Below are positions 6,698 to 15,590 of a stretch of 64,000 bases of DNA, piece by piece (position 1 is the stretch's first letter; every line of letters starts with the position of its first letter). The DNA lies in assembly GCF_020595095.1 (NCBI RefSeq), contig NZ_JAJDOP010000010.1, positions 1-64,000 on the forward strand, in the 5' to 3' direction. The notes under the pieces were generated by a model that was given only the letters and a program-made list of their open reading frames with translations, made no database searches and was not told where the DNA came from. Source of the DNA: Microvirga rosea. GTDB taxonomy: Bacteria > Pseudomonadota > Alphaproteobacteria > Rhizobiales > Beijerinckiaceae. The translations under genes and the position numbers were made by a program.

Positions 6698-6725
6698 AAA
6701 GGGGGGCAGACCGCCCCCCTTTTTT
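6698..6725 (+). terminator. Rho-independent terminator after the annealing-type gene
   Basis: GGGGGGC (6701-6707) pairs with GCCCCCC (6713-6719) around a five-base loop. Three A bases before the stem pair with the start of the T run that follows (6720-6725). It lies nine bases after the stop codon and closes the recombination island on the right. Confidence 0.9.
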
Positions 6726-6777
6726 ATGAGAGCTGCGCCATCTATGATAGGTCTGCGCAGCAGCGGGATATCACGGC

Positions 6778-6951
6778 ATGAGTCTCGAAACTCACATTCC
6801 CAGGTCTGATCGACAGGAGCGGTGGGTCGGCCGTGCCTTGATCGTCGGAGCCGCTGTCTGCCTCATCGGCACGGGCGGCCTCTTGTGGTGGCGTCAAGGC
6901 GCCGATGTCTTCAGCAATGTGGTGTCCGCCGCGCTGGCATGGTGCTTCTGA
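6778..6951 (+). CDS. Small membrane protein (57 aa)
   Basis: Reading from ATG 6778 gives MSLETHIPRSDRQERWVGRA, then a hydrophobic segment LIVGAAVCLIGTGGLLWW (about residues 21-38), and it ends ALAWCF. It would be a single-pass membrane protein with a charged N-terminal half. No known family is assigned. Its 3' end overlaps the end of the convergent glycosyltransferase gene by 58 bases. It is called because of the clean membrane topology and Arg/Trp-flanked helix; a chance ORF is the alternative. It follows the terminator at 6698-6725, so it needs its own promoter. Confidence 0.55.
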   Translation: MSLETHIPRSDRQERWVGRALIVGAAVCLIGTGGLLWWRQGADVFSNVVSAALAWCF

Positions 6952-8849
6952 AGCAGTCCGCTCCGGGACGTCTTGGCAAAGCCATGATGGGTCTTGTTCC
7001 AGCGGAATGGTTCGCGCATGGCCTCCCATATGCTTCTCCACGCCGCCATGCTGACGAGCCCGTAGTAAAGCGGGAGCAGAAGAACCCACGGAAGCAGCCG
7101 CCAGAGCCGTCGGCGCTTGAGAGCCGCGCAGGCCGGAAGAAACATGGCCGCCATTCCCATCACGAAAAGAGTGCCGCTCCATGCGTGAAGCAGGCTGCCA
7201 TGCCTTGAGACGGGTGGCGTGCCTGCCCATACGTAGACGAACAAACCCGTGAAGATGGGAAAGGCAAGGGCGCTCATGACCGTGCCGTAGGTCAGCACCA
7301 TGGCGGCGAGCCAGCGCCATGGACCGAGCTGCGACATCGTCTTCCATGGCGCACGTGAATGGCTGATGGAGGTTTGCATGAAGCCCTTCATCCATCGCGT
7401 GCGCTGGTTCATCCAGGCGCGAAGCGTCAGGGGAGCTTCCTCAAGCGTGGACGAGGGCAGGTCGCGGACGCGATACCCGAAGCGTGCCAAGCGGATCCCG
7501 ATATCTGCGTCTTCGGTGACGTTCCAGGCATCCCAGCCATGGATCGTCCGAAGCACGTCGGTCCGGAAATGATTGGAGGTTCCTCCGAGTGCGACGGGAC
7601 TGCCGATTTCGGCGAGGCCTGGATTGAACACGTCGAAAAGGGCGGCGTATTCGATGGTGAAAAGCCGCGTGAGCCACGTATCGTCGGTATTGTCGATGGT
7701 CAGCCGCGCCTGAAGGCATGCCGTGTCCGGCGGGGCCGCCGCAAACCCCGCCACGGCCATGCGCAGCTGATCCGCGTCGGGAACGTCCTCCGCGTCATAG
7801 ATCACGGTGTAGGATCCTCTGGCCAGAGGCAGCGCGATGTTGAGAGCTCGCGGTTTGGTGCGTGGATGTCCGGGCGGCGCGACGATCACGTCGATGCAGC
7901 CGGGCATGGCGATGGCTGCGAGAGCCGCGGGCGTTTCCTCGTCGTCGGCCTCGAGAACGAATTTGATGTCGAGCTTGGCTGCCGGGTAATCGATTTGGGA
8001 AAGGGCGGCGACAAGGCGTGTCGCGATCCTCCGTTCACGATAGAGCGGGGCAATGATCGTATAGATCGGCAGTGCGCTATCGGCCTCGCGCCGGACTGCC
8101 CGTGCGGGAGCCACCGGATTGTCCAAGAGGATCGTCGCCAGCCGCAGGACAACGGCCGCGAAGAAGAGCGGGCTCAGAGCGGCGGCCAGAACTGCCAGGG
8201 TCGTGGCCGGTGCGGCAACGCTCCAAAAGGCAAACAGGCCTGAGAGAACCGCAAGGCCGGCCACGTGCCGCCGGCTCAGCCCGTCCCTGATCGAAAGGTC
8301 CGCAGACCTGTCGCACAGGGCGTTCGCCCCGTGATAAGCGATGCTGCGATGCTTGGTCCGCATGACCTCCTGGCGAAGCCTGGTCGGCGTTGTCACCACC
8401 ACTTGACGGTGGATCATCGTGCGGGCTCGGAGGAGCCGTGTCAGAATCTCTCCGGAGGGAGCCATCAAGAAGCCGGTCGCCGATTGGAGAGGAGCCAAGC
8501 CCGCCAGAATGCTCTCGGGATAGCGGCTGTGGCGCGAAAGGCGCGGAAACAGCGTAAAGGGGACGCCAAGCTCCTGCGCCAGAGCGCGATAGAACAGCGT
8601 CTCCTCGACCATTCCGGTTTTCAGAAGATAGATATCCGGCGCCACCCCTGCCGCTGCGGCAAGGGTAGCGGCTTGCAGGAGGATCGACGGCGAAAGGCCG
8701 AGGGTTGCAAGAAAGCCGATTTCCGGAGGAAGGATTGCATCCGGAAGAGTTGACTGTCGGTCTTCCTCCGCTAGACCCTGGTTTGCCGGGACGAGCGGTC
8801 TTCTCTGCAGGGATGGTGGAGAAGTTTGCAAAAGGGTGACGATTGCCAA
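6894..8849 (-). CDS. Family 2 glycosyltransferase with MshEN-like N-terminus, membrane-bound (651 aa)
   Basis: The GT2 motifs of processive BcsA/XagB-like enzymes are present: YDAEDVPD (DxD type), TEDADIG and QRTRWMKG (QxxRW). Hydrophobic helices lie before the catalytic domain (around residues 195-245) and after it (around 510-620). The N-terminal part, with GMVEETLFYRALAQELGVPF, resembles the MshEN/type II secretion E N-terminal domain, which in some proteins binds cyclic di-GMP. It probably adds sugars to an exopolysaccharide at the inner membrane; the product is unknown. The ORF has no upstream ATG; the longest start is a TTG at 8849, which is uncertain. It is divergent from the binding-protein gene with almost no space between them. 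Confidence 0.8.
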   Translation of the reverse strand: MAIVTLLQTSPPSLQRRPLVPANQGLAEEDRQSTLPDAILPPEIGFLATLGLSPSILLQAATLAAAAGVAPDIYLLKTGMVEETLFYRALAQELGVPFTLFPRLSRHSRYPESILAGLAPLQSATGFLMAPSGEILTRLLRARTMIHRQVVVTTPTRLRQEVMRTKHRSIAYHGANALCDRSADLSIRDGLSRRHVAGLAVLSGLFAFWSVAAPATTLAVLAAALSPLFFAAVVLRLATILLDNPVAPARAVRREADSALPIYTIIAPLYRERRIATRLVAALSQIDYPAAKLDIKFVLEADDEETPAALAAIAMPGCIDVIVAPPGHPRTKPRALNIALPLARGSYTVIYDAEDVPDADQLRMAVAGFAAAPPDTACLQARLTIDNTDDTWLTRLFTIEYAALFDVFNPGLAEIGSPVALGGTSNHFRTDVLRTIHGWDAWNVTEDADIGIRLARFGYRVRDLPSSTLEEAPLTLRAWMNQRTRWMKGFMQTSISHSRAPWKTMSQLGPWRWLAAMVLTYGTVMSALAFPIFTGLFVYVWAGTPPVSRHGSLLHAWSGTLFVMGMAAMFLPACAALKRRRLWRLLPWVLLLPLYYGLVSMAAWRSIWEAMREPFRWNKTHHGFAKTSRSGLLQKHHASAADTTLLKTSAP

Positions 8850-8863
8850 AACGATACAAAGTT

Positions 8864-9736
8864 ATGTTATTCGTCACCCGTGTTACCCGTAAGATCAAGG
8901 CCGTCTCGCTACGGCAGGTCTGCCTATTTCTGGGTTTGGCCCTTTCCGGCCTCATGCCCGCTCAGGCGCAGGAAGTGGCAATTCCGAACTTCTGGGATCC
9001 GCGTGCTCAGTTGGAGCGCCCGGACCTCACCGGTCTTCGGCCTATCCGTTTCCTGATCGACGACGACTTTCCGCCGTTGCATTTCAGCGGCGTCGACGGC
9101 AATCCGACCGGGTTTTCCGTGGAACTGGCAAGGGCCACGTGCGAACGCCTGGCCATCACCTGCACCGTGCAGGTTCGCCGGTTCGACACCCTCTTGGATG
9201 CCCTTGCGGATCGCCAGGGCGATGTGGTCGCGGCGGCGATCCCCATTACGCCGTCCTTAAGGCAACGGTTCGCCGTCACGGCCCCGTATTTCAAGATCCC
9301 GGCGCGCTTCGCGGCAAAGAAGGACCGCAACCAGCCGGTTCCCGACGTCAAATCCCTTGCGGGCAAGACCATCGGCGTCGTCGCGAACACGGCTCACGAG
9401 GCTTACGCCAAGGCCTTCATGGCGGGCAGCGCCCTCAAGGCGTTCCCGGAACTCTCCGAGGCGCAGACGGCCCTCAAGGAAGGGAAGATCGATTACCTTT
9501 TCGCCGACGGGCTCGGGCTTGCTCTCTGGATTGGCGGCGAGGCCTCGGCCGGATGCTGCGATTTCATCGGCGGGGCCTATCTTGAAAGCCGGTTTTTCGG
9601 TGAGGGCATCGGCTTCATCGTTCGCCAGGACGAGGAAAATCTTCGAAGAGCCTTCGACTATGCGCTCCAGCAGCTCTGGAAGGAAGGCAAGTACGCAGAG
9701 CTTTATCTGCGGTTCTTCCCGGTCAGCCCCTTTTAA
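8864..9736 (+). CDS. Periplasmic solute-binding protein, amino-acid ABC transporter type (SBP family 3)
   Basis: A signal peptide (RQVCLFLGLALSGLMPAQAQ, cleavage after AQA) is followed by a family 3 binding domain: RPIRFLIDDDFPPLHFSGVD, GFSVELARATCERL, DVVAAAIPIT, then LAGKTIGVVANTAHEAY and the end region FRRAFDYALQQLWKEGKYAE. Such proteins bind amino acids or related small solutes in the periplasm and deliver them to an ABC importer, but no permease or ATPase gene is adjacent. ATG 8864 lacks a ribosome site. An in-frame TTG at 8843 with AGGG six bases upstream is a serious alternative and would overlap the divergent glycosyltransferase start. The substrate is unknown. Confidence 0.8.
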   Translation: MLFVTRVTRKIKAVSLRQVCLFLGLALSGLMPAQAQEVAIPNFWDPRAQLERPDLTGLRPIRFLIDDDFPPLHFSGVDGNPTGFSVELARATCERLAITCTVQVRRFDTLLDALADRQGDVVAAAIPITPSLRQRFAVTAPYFKIPARFAAKKDRNQPVPDVKSLAGKTIGVVANTAHEAYAKAFMAGSALKAFPELSEAQTALKEGKIDYLFADGLGLALWIGGEASAGCCDFIGGAYLESRFFGEGIGFIVRQDEENLRRAFDYALQQLWKEGKYAELYLRFFPVSPF

Positions 9737-9900
9737 GCCGCATTGACCCTGAGCGATTGGCTGCCTAAGCACTTTGGGGAGAAGTGAGCCGGTTTTCGGT
9801 CCGAAAGCGCGGCGTTACCTCTTTCCTGAAGTGGGTTTCGATTCCATCGAAGCGAAAACCACATTAGGGTGCCGCGTTTTTTCCATCAGCTTTTGGTCAC

Positions 9901-11634
9901 ATGTCACAACCTCTTTCTCTCGACCCCGCTCTGATCGATGCCGCTCAAACCGCGACGGCCTGGCCCTTCGAGGAGGCCCGCAAGCTCGTGGAGCGGCTCA
10001 AACGGACGGGCAAGAAAGAGGTTCTGTTCGAGACCGGATACGGACCCTCGGGCCTGCCCCACATCGGAACGTTCGGAGAGGTCGCGCGCACCAGCATGGT
10101 GCGTCATGCCTTCCGGGTCCTGACAAATGACGCGATCCCGACCCGTCTCTTCGCTTTTTCCGATGACATGGACGGCCTGCGCAAGGTGCCGGACAATATC
10201 CCGAACAAGGAACTGGTGGCGGCCGCCCTCGGCAAGCCGTTGACCCAGGTCCCGGACCCGTTCGGGACGCACGAGAGCTTTGCCCATCACAACAATGCGC
10301 GCCTGCGCGAATTCCTCGACGCGTTCGGCTTCGACTACGAATTCCTGTCGGCGACCGAGTGCTACAGGTCCGGCCGTTTCGACCAGACGCTCCTGACGGT
10401 GCTCGAACGCTACGATGCCGTGATGGCGATCATGCTGCCGTCTCTCCGCGAGGAGCGTCGGCAATCCTATTCGCCCTTCCTTCCGGTTCACCCGAAAACC
10501 GGAATCGTGATGCAGGTTCCAATCGACGAGCGGAAGCTCGATGCGGGCACGATCGTCTGGCGCGATCCCGAAACCGGCGAGCGTTTCGAGACGCCTGTCA
10601 CCGGAGGGCATGCCAAGCTGCAATGGAAGCCCGATTGGGCCATGCGCTGGGTTGCGCTCGGCGTCGATTACGAGATGGCCGGTAAGGACCTGATCGACAG
10701 CGTGAAGCTGTCGGGCGAGATCGCCAAGGCGCTCGGCGGCACCCCGCCGGAGGGCTTCAACTATGAGCTCTTCCTCGATGAGAAGGGCCAGAAGATCTCC
10801 AAGTCCAAGGGCAACGGCCTGACCATCGACGAGTGGTTGACCTACGGGACGCCGGATAGCCTCGGTCTTTTCATGTTCAGCAAGCCGCGGGAAGCCAAGA
10901 AGCTCTATTTCGACGTGATCCCGCGGCAGGTCGATGATTATCTCACGTTCCTCGAGAAATATCCGGCGCAGGACGCGAAAGCACGCCTGATGAACCCGGT
11001 GTGGCATCTTCATGCCGGTCACCCGCCCGAGCCGGAACTGGTGTCCTCCGGGGGAGGCAACCAGCCGGGCACGACGATCTCGTTCTCCATGCTTCTGAAC
11101 CTCGTCGCGGTGGCGAATTCCGAGGATCCGGGCGTGATCTGGGGCTTCATTCGGCGCTATGCGCCGAACGTGTCGCCGGAGACCCATCCCCGCCTCGACA
11201 GCCTCGTGAAGCGCGCCGCGCGCTATTTCGAGGATTTCGTGAAGCCGCAGAAGGCCTATCGCATCGCCGACGAGGTGGAGGCCGCGTCCCTGCGCAAGCT
11301 CCAGAATGCGCTGGCGCCGTTCGAAAACGGCGAGCGGCCAGTCACGGCCGAGGCGATCCAGGAAGAGATCTACAATGTCGGCCGGGCGGAACCACGCTAC
11401 CAGGACTTCAAGGCCAAAGGCGCGACGCCCGAACGGCCCGGGGTGTCCATCGAGTGGTTCAACACGATCTATCAGGTGCTGCTGGGAGAACCGCGCGGTC
11501 CGCGCTTCGGTTCGTTCGTGGCCCTGTTCGGCGTCAGGGAAACGCGGGCGCTGATTCAGAAGGCTCTCGACGGAGAACTCGTGAGCGAGCACGAGGCTTT
11601 CGTCAAATCCCGCGCGGCGGAGCGGGCGGCCTGA
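9901..11634 (+). CDS. lysK: Lysyl-tRNA synthetase, class I
   Basis: The class I LysRS charges tRNA-Lys in the cytoplasm and is the form used by most alphaproteobacteria, unrelated to the class II enzyme of E. coli. The signature motifs are HIGT (54-57, the HIGH motif) after [10 protein letters not shown] and KISKSKG (298-304, the KMSKS loop). [15 protein letters not shown] near 83-97 and the helical C-terminal anticodon-binding domain complete the typical length of 577 residues. ATG 9901 begins [10 protein letters not shown]; the 164 bases upstream hold an imperfect hairpin near 9831-9862 but no gene. It is a single-gene unit, convergent with the S24 repressor. Confidence 0.95.
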   Translation: MSQPLSLDPALIDAAQTATAWPFEEARKLVERLKRTGKKEVLFETGYGPSGLPHIGTFGEVARTSMVRHAFRVLTNDAIPTRLFAFSDDMDGLRKVPDNIPNKELVAAALGKPLTQVPDPFGTHESFAHHNNARLREFLDAFGFDYEFLSATECYRSGRFDQTLLTVLERYDAVMAIMLPSLREERRQSYSPFLPVHPKTGIVMQVPIDERKLDAGTIVWRDPETGERFETPVTGGHAKLQWKPDWAMRWVALGVDYEMAGKDLIDSVKLSGEIAKALGGTPPEGFNYELFLDEKGQKISKSKGNGLTIDEWLTYGTPDSLGLFMFSKPREAKKLYFDVIPRQVDDYLTFLEKYPAQDAKARLMNPVWHLHAGHPPEPELVSSGGGNQPGTTISFSMLLNLVAVANSEDPGVIWGFIRRYAPNVSPETHPRLDSLVKRAARYFEDFVKPQKAYRIADEVEAASLRKLQNALAPFENGERPVTAEAIQEEIYNVGRAEPRYQDFKAKGATPERPGVSIEWFNTIYQVLLGEPRGPRFGSFVALFGVRETRALIQKALDGELVSEHEAFVKSRAAERAA

Positions 11635-11641
11635 CGCCCGT

Positions 11642-12277
11642 TTATTGCCGCGCCCACATGATGCGAGCGACCCAGGCGACGTCCTCGGCTGGGATCACGT
11701 GGTCTTCCTGGCCGGTTTCGAACGGGGCAAGGTCGAGGGTTTTCGCCGAGCGGCGCCGGAGTTCCTTCGCAATGAGTTCGCCGCTCGTGAGCCGAACCAC
11801 GACCCGATCACCTTTGCGTGTGCTGGCGGTCGGAGACACGATAAGAATGTCTCCGTCGCGATAAAGCGGTGCCATGGAATCGCCCGTCACCTCGAGGGCG
11901 AAGACCTTCTCCTGGCCGAAATCGGGAAAGTCGATCTCATCCCAACCGGGCCCCCCCGTGGGCAGGCCTTCGTCCGTGAACAGCTTACCGCCGGACGCCG
12001 CCTGCGTCAGGCTGATCAGCGGGATCGTCGAGCGGCGCAAGGACCCGGAAGGCTCCACGAGGCGCAGGAAATCTTCCAGCGTCGCGCCGGTTGCCCGAAG
12101 AATCTTCGCGATCGACTCGGTCGAGGGCCAGCGATCCCGACCCTCGGGACTTGTACGCTTCGACTTGTTGAAGCTGGTGGCATCCAGTCCGGCTTTGCGG
12201 GCGAGGCCCGACGCCGTCATGCCGTGGCGGGAAGCCAATGCATCGATAGCGGCCCAAACGCGATCATGGGACAACAT
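11642..12277 (-). CDS. Phage-repressor-like transcriptional regulator, HTH plus S24 peptidase domain (211 aa)
   Basis: The N-terminal 75 residues form a helix-turn-helix domain (GMTASGLARKAGLDATSFNK) and the C-terminal half is an S24 (LexA/CI-type) domain. TGDSM places the catalytic Ser at 134 and GELIAKEL places the Lys at 171. Such proteins repress target genes and can be inactivated by RecA-stimulated self-cleavage, but no clear Ala-Gly cleavage site is seen in the linker. No phage genes adjoin it; this chromosomal type is common in Hyphomicrobiales. An inverted repeat at 12343-12372 upstream could be its operator. The target is unknown. Confidence 0.85.
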   Translation of the reverse strand: MLSHDRVWAAIDALASRHGMTASGLARKAGLDATSFNKSKRTSPEGRDRWPSTESIAKILRATGATLEDFLRLVEPSGSLRRSTIPLISLTQAASGGKLFTDEGLPTGGPGWDEIDFPDFGQEKVFALEVTGDSMAPLYRDGDILIVSPTASTRKGDRVVVRLTSGELIAKELRRRSAKTLDLAPFETGQEDHVIPAEDVAWVARIMWARQ

Positions 12278-12342
12278 ATGATGAACCTTCGAGAGGTGCC
12301 AAAAACGCTACTGGAAACCGAACCTATGATTAGGAATTAAGG

Positions 12343-12372
12343 TTGTTCTATGGCTCGCACAATGGAGAACAA
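12343..12372. promoter_or_regulatory. Inverted repeat, candidate operator between the S24 repressor and DUF952
   Basis: TTGTTCT (12343-12349) and AGAACAA (12366-12372) are perfect inverted copies, 16 bases apart, in the divergent region. The half-sites resemble half of an SOS box, but the geometry (inverted and wide) does not fit LexA. Autoregulation by the adjacent S24 repressor is a guess. Confidence 0.35.
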
Positions 12373-12438
12373 GGTCTAACAACAACGAGTGCAGGTCCCG
12401 GTTGCTCTGCGACGGACCGGGCGCTACTCAAAAGCGCT

Positions 12439-12783
12439 ATGGCCATCATCTATAAAATCTGTTCGCAACCGCTCTGGAAGGCTGCTGAAGAGGCAAAAGT
12501 CTTCCACGGCGCTCCCATCGACGCTCAGGATGGGTACATCCACTTTTCCACCGCGTCTCAGGTGCGGGAAACTGCCGAAAAACATTTTTCCGGCCAGGAG
12601 GGTCTGCTCTTGATTGCCGTCGAGGGCAGTCGGCTCGGCGATGCGCTACGCTATGAGACATCCCGCGGAGGCGCCCTGTTTCCCCATCTTTATGCGCCGC
12701 TATCGCTTTCCGCCGTGTTATGGGTCAAGTCTCTGCCGCTCGGGCCCGACGGCCTTCACGTTTTCCCGGAACTTGCCGAATGA
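12439..12783 (+). CDS. DUF952 family protein (114 aa)
   Basis: The pattern [20 protein letters not shown], then [15 protein letters not shown] and [19 protein letters not shown], is typical of DUF952, a small cytoplasmic family of unknown activity with conserved His and Ser in the IHFS motif. Length is normal for the family. ATG 12439 is chosen because the residues upstream in frame show no similarity. It overlaps pyrD by ATGA. Co-location with pyrD is common in related bacteria, but the biochemical reason is unknown. Confidence 0.85.
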   Translation: MAIIYKICSQPLWKAAEEAKVFHGAPIDAQDGYIHFSTASQVRETAEKHFSGQEGLLLIAVEGSRLGDALRYETSRGGALFPHLYAPLSLSAVLWVKSLPLGPDGLHVFPELAE

Positions 12784-13865
12784 TCAGTTCAATCTTCCCT
12801 CTCGCGAAGAAAGTGCTGCACGCTCTCGATGCGGAAACGGCGCATCAACTGACGATCCGAAGCTTGTCCCTGATGCCGGTCCGGCACCTTGCAGGCGATG
12901 ACGAGCGCCTTTCCGTCGACGTGTTCGGACGGGAGTTCCCCAATCCGATCGGCCTTGCGGCCGGCTTCGACAAGCAGTGCGAGGTTCCCGATCAACTCCT
13001 GTCCCTCGGCTTCGGCTTCGTCGAGCTTGGCGGTGTGGTGCCCAAGCCTCAGGAAGGAAACCCGCGGCCACGGGTTTTCCGCCTTGCGAGAGACGAGGCC
13101 GTCATCAATCGCTTCGGCCTCAACAGCGAGGGCCTGGCGACGGCGCGCCGCCGTCTCGTTGCACGGCGCGATCGTCCGGGCATCGTCGGCGTCAATATCG
13201 GAGCGAACAAGGACGCGACCGATCGCGTCGCCGATTACGTGCAATGCATTCGCGAGCTGTCCGGACTTGTCGATTTCCTGACCATCAATGTGTCGTCTCC
13301 GAACACGCCCGGCCTGCGCGATCTGCAGGGAGAAGCATTTCTCGATGACCTTCTCGCCCGTTGCATCGAGGCGCGGGAAAAGGCCGATCAGGAACGGCGG
13401 AAAACCACCATTCTGCTGAAAATCGCTCCCGATATTTCTCTTGGGACCCTGGACGCCATCGTTGCGACGGCTCAGCGGCGCGGAGTGGATGGACTCACGG
13501 TCTCGAACACGACGGTCGAGCGCCCTGAGAGCCTGAAGGAAAAGAGCCTCTCCAAGGAAACCGGCGGCCTTTCCGGACGGCCGCTTTTCGAGCCGTCCAC
13601 GCGATTGCTGGCGCAAGCCTATCTGCGCGTCGAGGGCCAACTGCCCTTGATCGGCGTCGGCGGCGTCGGATCTCCCGAAACCGCCTGGGCGAAGATCCGC
13701 GCCGGAGCGAGCCTCATCCAGCTCTATTCCGCCCTTGTTTACAAAGGTCCCGGTCTCATCGGCGAGATCAAGCAGGGACTTTTGCGAACCCTGGAGCAGC
13801 AGGAGACAACGCTGGATCGAGCCATCGGCCGCGACGCAAGCGCCATTGCCGAGGGCCGCTTTTGA
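12780..13865 (+). CDS. pyrD: Dihydroorotate dehydrogenase (quinone), class 2
   Basis: The enzyme oxidises dihydroorotate to orotate in pyrimidine synthesis and passes electrons to membrane quinone through FMN. The class 2 features are an N-terminal amphipathic helix ([20 protein letters not shown]), [42 protein letters not shown] and the [14 protein letters not shown] loop with the catalytic Ser. The C-terminal FMN-phosphate loop reads [18 protein letters not shown] 12780 overlaps the DUF952 stop (ATGA); 361 residues is the usual length. It is probably co-translated with DUF952. Confidence 0.95.
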   Translation: MISSIFPLAKKVLHALDAETAHQLTIRSLSLMPVRHLAGDDERLSVDVFGREFPNPIGLAAGFDKQCEVPDQLLSLGFGFVELGGVVPKPQEGNPRPRVFRLARDEAVINRFGLNSEGLATARRRLVARRDRPGIVGVNIGANKDATDRVADYVQCIRELSGLVDFLTINVSSPNTPGLRDLQGEAFLDDLLARCIEAREKADQERRKTTILLKIAPDISLGTLDAIVATAQRRGVDGLTVSNTTVERPESLKEKSLSKETGGLSGRPLFEPSTRLLAQAYLRVEGQLPLIGVGGVGSPETAWAKIRAGASLIQLYSALVYKGPGLIGEIKQGLLRTLEQQETTLDRAIGRDASAIAEGRF

Positions 13866-13887
13866 CGGCCGCCGCGGCCGTATTCCA

Positions 13888-15225
13888 TCACCCGACCTTC
13901 GCGAAGGTCTTGCGCGTCAGGCGGGAGCAGAGCAGGGCCTGTCCCAATCCACGGGTCGCAAGGAAAACCAGCAGCGCCGTCCACAGGCCGGCATTTCCGA
14001 ACGATCCCGCTGCGAAGAGGATGGCCCCATAGGCCGCAAGTGCGACAAGCATCAGGTCGCGCATGGCCTTCGTCCAGGTCGCGCCCGTATAGATCCCGTC
14101 AAACGCAAAGGCGGCGGCGCCCATGAGCGGCGTCAGTGCCGCATAAACGAGATAGTCGCGGGCATAGAGCCGCACATCCGGGCTCGTCGTGACGAAGTCG
14201 ATGAACAGACTGCCGCCGAGCAGGAAGATTGCGGTCACCGCGAGGCCGAATCCGAAGCTCCAACCGAGGCTCAGCGTAACGGCGCGGCTAAAGCTGCGCT
14301 CGTCCCGGGCGCCGATGCATTGCCCGCACAAGGTTTCCGCAGCGGTAGCAAAGCCGTCGAGGAAATATCCGCCGATCAGGAACATGTTGTAGAGCACGGC
14401 ATTGGCCGCGAGGGTCACGTCCCCCGAGCGCGCGCCGAGGGCGCTGAACACTGCGAATACCAGCATCAGCGCCATGTTGCGGATCAGGATGTCGCGATTC
14501 ATGCTCAAGGTCTGCAACATCGCGGCGCGGTTGAGGATCTCGTGCCGCGCAATGGCGAAGGGGTTCGAGCCCAGCCGTCGCAGAACCATGATGCCGAGAC
14601 CGACGCCCAGGACCTCGGCCGCCGTTGTTCCGATCGCAGCGCCCGCCACCCCCCAGTGGAACACCAGAACCAGAACGGATGTCAGCAGGATGTTGGCGAC
14701 GTTGATGGCCACCTGCAGGAGAAGGCCGAGATCCGTGCGCGCGCGTCCCAGCGTCGAGCCGAGGATCACGTAATTCGCGAGGGTAAAAGGTGCGGACCAG
14801 ATGCGGATGAAGAAGTAGGTCGACAGCGCTTCCTGCACGGCATCGCTCGCTCCCGTCAGCGGAAAGGCCACGAGAGCGATGGGCCATTGCAGGAGGATCA
14901 GGCACAGTCCCGTGATCCCCGCCACGAGAAGCGCGCGCGCCAGGACCCGGTCGATCTCCCGCCGGTCTCCGGCACCCGTCGCCTGGGCCGTCATGCCGGC
15001 CGTGGCCATGCGCAGCGACCCGAAGGTCCAGAACACGAAATCGAAGACGACCGCGCCGAGCGCGACGGCTCCCAGGAGATGAGCCTCGCCGAGCCGCCCG
15101 ATCACCGTCGCATCGACGAGACCGAGAAGCGGTGTGGTCACATGCGACAGAGTCATGGGCAATGCCAGCGCAAGCATGCGCTTGTGCGTGACGGCGATCC
15201 GGCGTGTTGAGACGGAACCTTCCAT
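13888..15225 (-). CDS. MATE family efflux transporter (DinF-like)
   Basis: This protein of 445 residues has about twelve hydrophobic segments arranged as two repeats, beginning KRMLALALPMTLSHVTTPLL and GLVDATVIGRLGEAHLLGAV, the MATE/DinF hallmark. It would export cationic drugs or metabolites using an ion gradient across the inner membrane; the substrate cannot be read from sequence. ATG 15225 (MEGSVSTRRIA) is chosen over upstream in-frame codons because the extra residues are Arg/His/Pro rich and overlap the DUF6460 gene. It lies just downstream of that gene on the same strand, so the two may be co-transcribed. Confidence 0.88.
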   Translation of the reverse strand: MEGSVSTRRIAVTHKRMLALALPMTLSHVTTPLLGLVDATVIGRLGEAHLLGAVALGAVVFDFVFWTFGSLRMATAGMTAQATGAGDRREIDRVLARALLVAGITGLCLILLQWPIALVAFPLTGASDAVQEALSTYFFIRIWSAPFTLANYVILGSTLGRARTDLGLLLQVAINVANILLTSVLVLVFHWGVAGAAIGTTAAEVLGVGLGIMVLRRLGSNPFAIARHEILNRAAMLQTLSMNRDILIRNMALMLVFAVFSALGARSGDVTLAANAVLYNMFLIGGYFLDGFATAAETLCGQCIGARDERSFSRAVTLSLGWSFGFGLAVTAIFLLGGSLFIDFVTTSPDVRLYARDYLVYAALTPLMGAAAFAFDGIYTGATWTKAMRDLMLVALAAYGAILFAAGSFGNAGLWTALLVFLATRGLGQALLCSRLTRKTFAKVG

Positions 15226-15233
15226 GAGAGCGC

Positions 15234-15494
15234 TCAGTGCCGCCCGAACAGGCGGGCAATCACCCACAGGGGAACGACGATGATGGCCCCGTAGAGAATC
15301 CAGCGGCCGATTTCCATCACCGTGTCCATGCTCAGCCCGAGGAGGGAGCGCAGCCAATGGTAGATTCCCTCGATCAGGCCGAAGGGCGTAATATCCAGGA
15401 ACGCCATGAACGCGCCGACGAGCAGCGACAGGAAGATCAGTTTCACCAGCACCGAGCCGGGCGAGCCGCCGAGAAACCGGTTCACATTGGACAT
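15234..15494 (-). CDS. Small DUF6460-type membrane protein (86 aa)
   Basis: The sequence has two hydrophobic segments (VLVKLIFLSLLVGAFMAFLD and IGRWILYGAIIVVPLWVIAR) separated by ITPFGLIEGIYHWLRSLLGL. The start MSNVNRFLGGSPGSVLVKL is characteristic of a small membrane family common in Hyphomicrobiales and annotated DUF6460. The function is unknown. It is directly upstream of the MATE transporter (8-base gap), suggesting a shared transcript, and divergent from the alpha/beta hydrolase. Confidence 0.82.
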   Translation of the reverse strand: MSNVNRFLGGSPGSVLVKLIFLSLLVGAFMAFLDITPFGLIEGIYHWLRSLLGLSMDTVMEIGRWILYGAIIVVPLWVIARLFGRH

Positions 15495-15590
15495 TGTCCC
15501 ATCCTTATTCCTTTGCCGTGCTGGACCGCGGCATTTGCGTGTGCTTCATCGCAAGGGAAGGCGACGAACGCAACCTCACTCGGGCCTAGT

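Noticed and set aside
1-6725. Calling the left island a prophage or mobile element
   Set aside because: No integrase, attachment site, structural phage gene or transposase is visible in the window; only recombination genes are present, so mobility is not shown.
9831-9862. Small RNA or tRNA upstream of lysK
   Set aside because: An imperfect hairpin exists, but no cloverleaf or conserved tRNA bases are visible and the stem has several bulges.
9904-11592. Minus-strand ORF of 562 codons opposite lysK
   Set aside because: lysK has complete class I LysRS motifs; the antisense frame has no motifs and an unnatural His/Arg/Leu composition.
13735-15210. Plus-strand ORF of 491 codons opposite the MATE transporter
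   Set aside because: The MATE reading on the minus strand has the expected membrane helices; this frame is low-complexity and hydrophilic.
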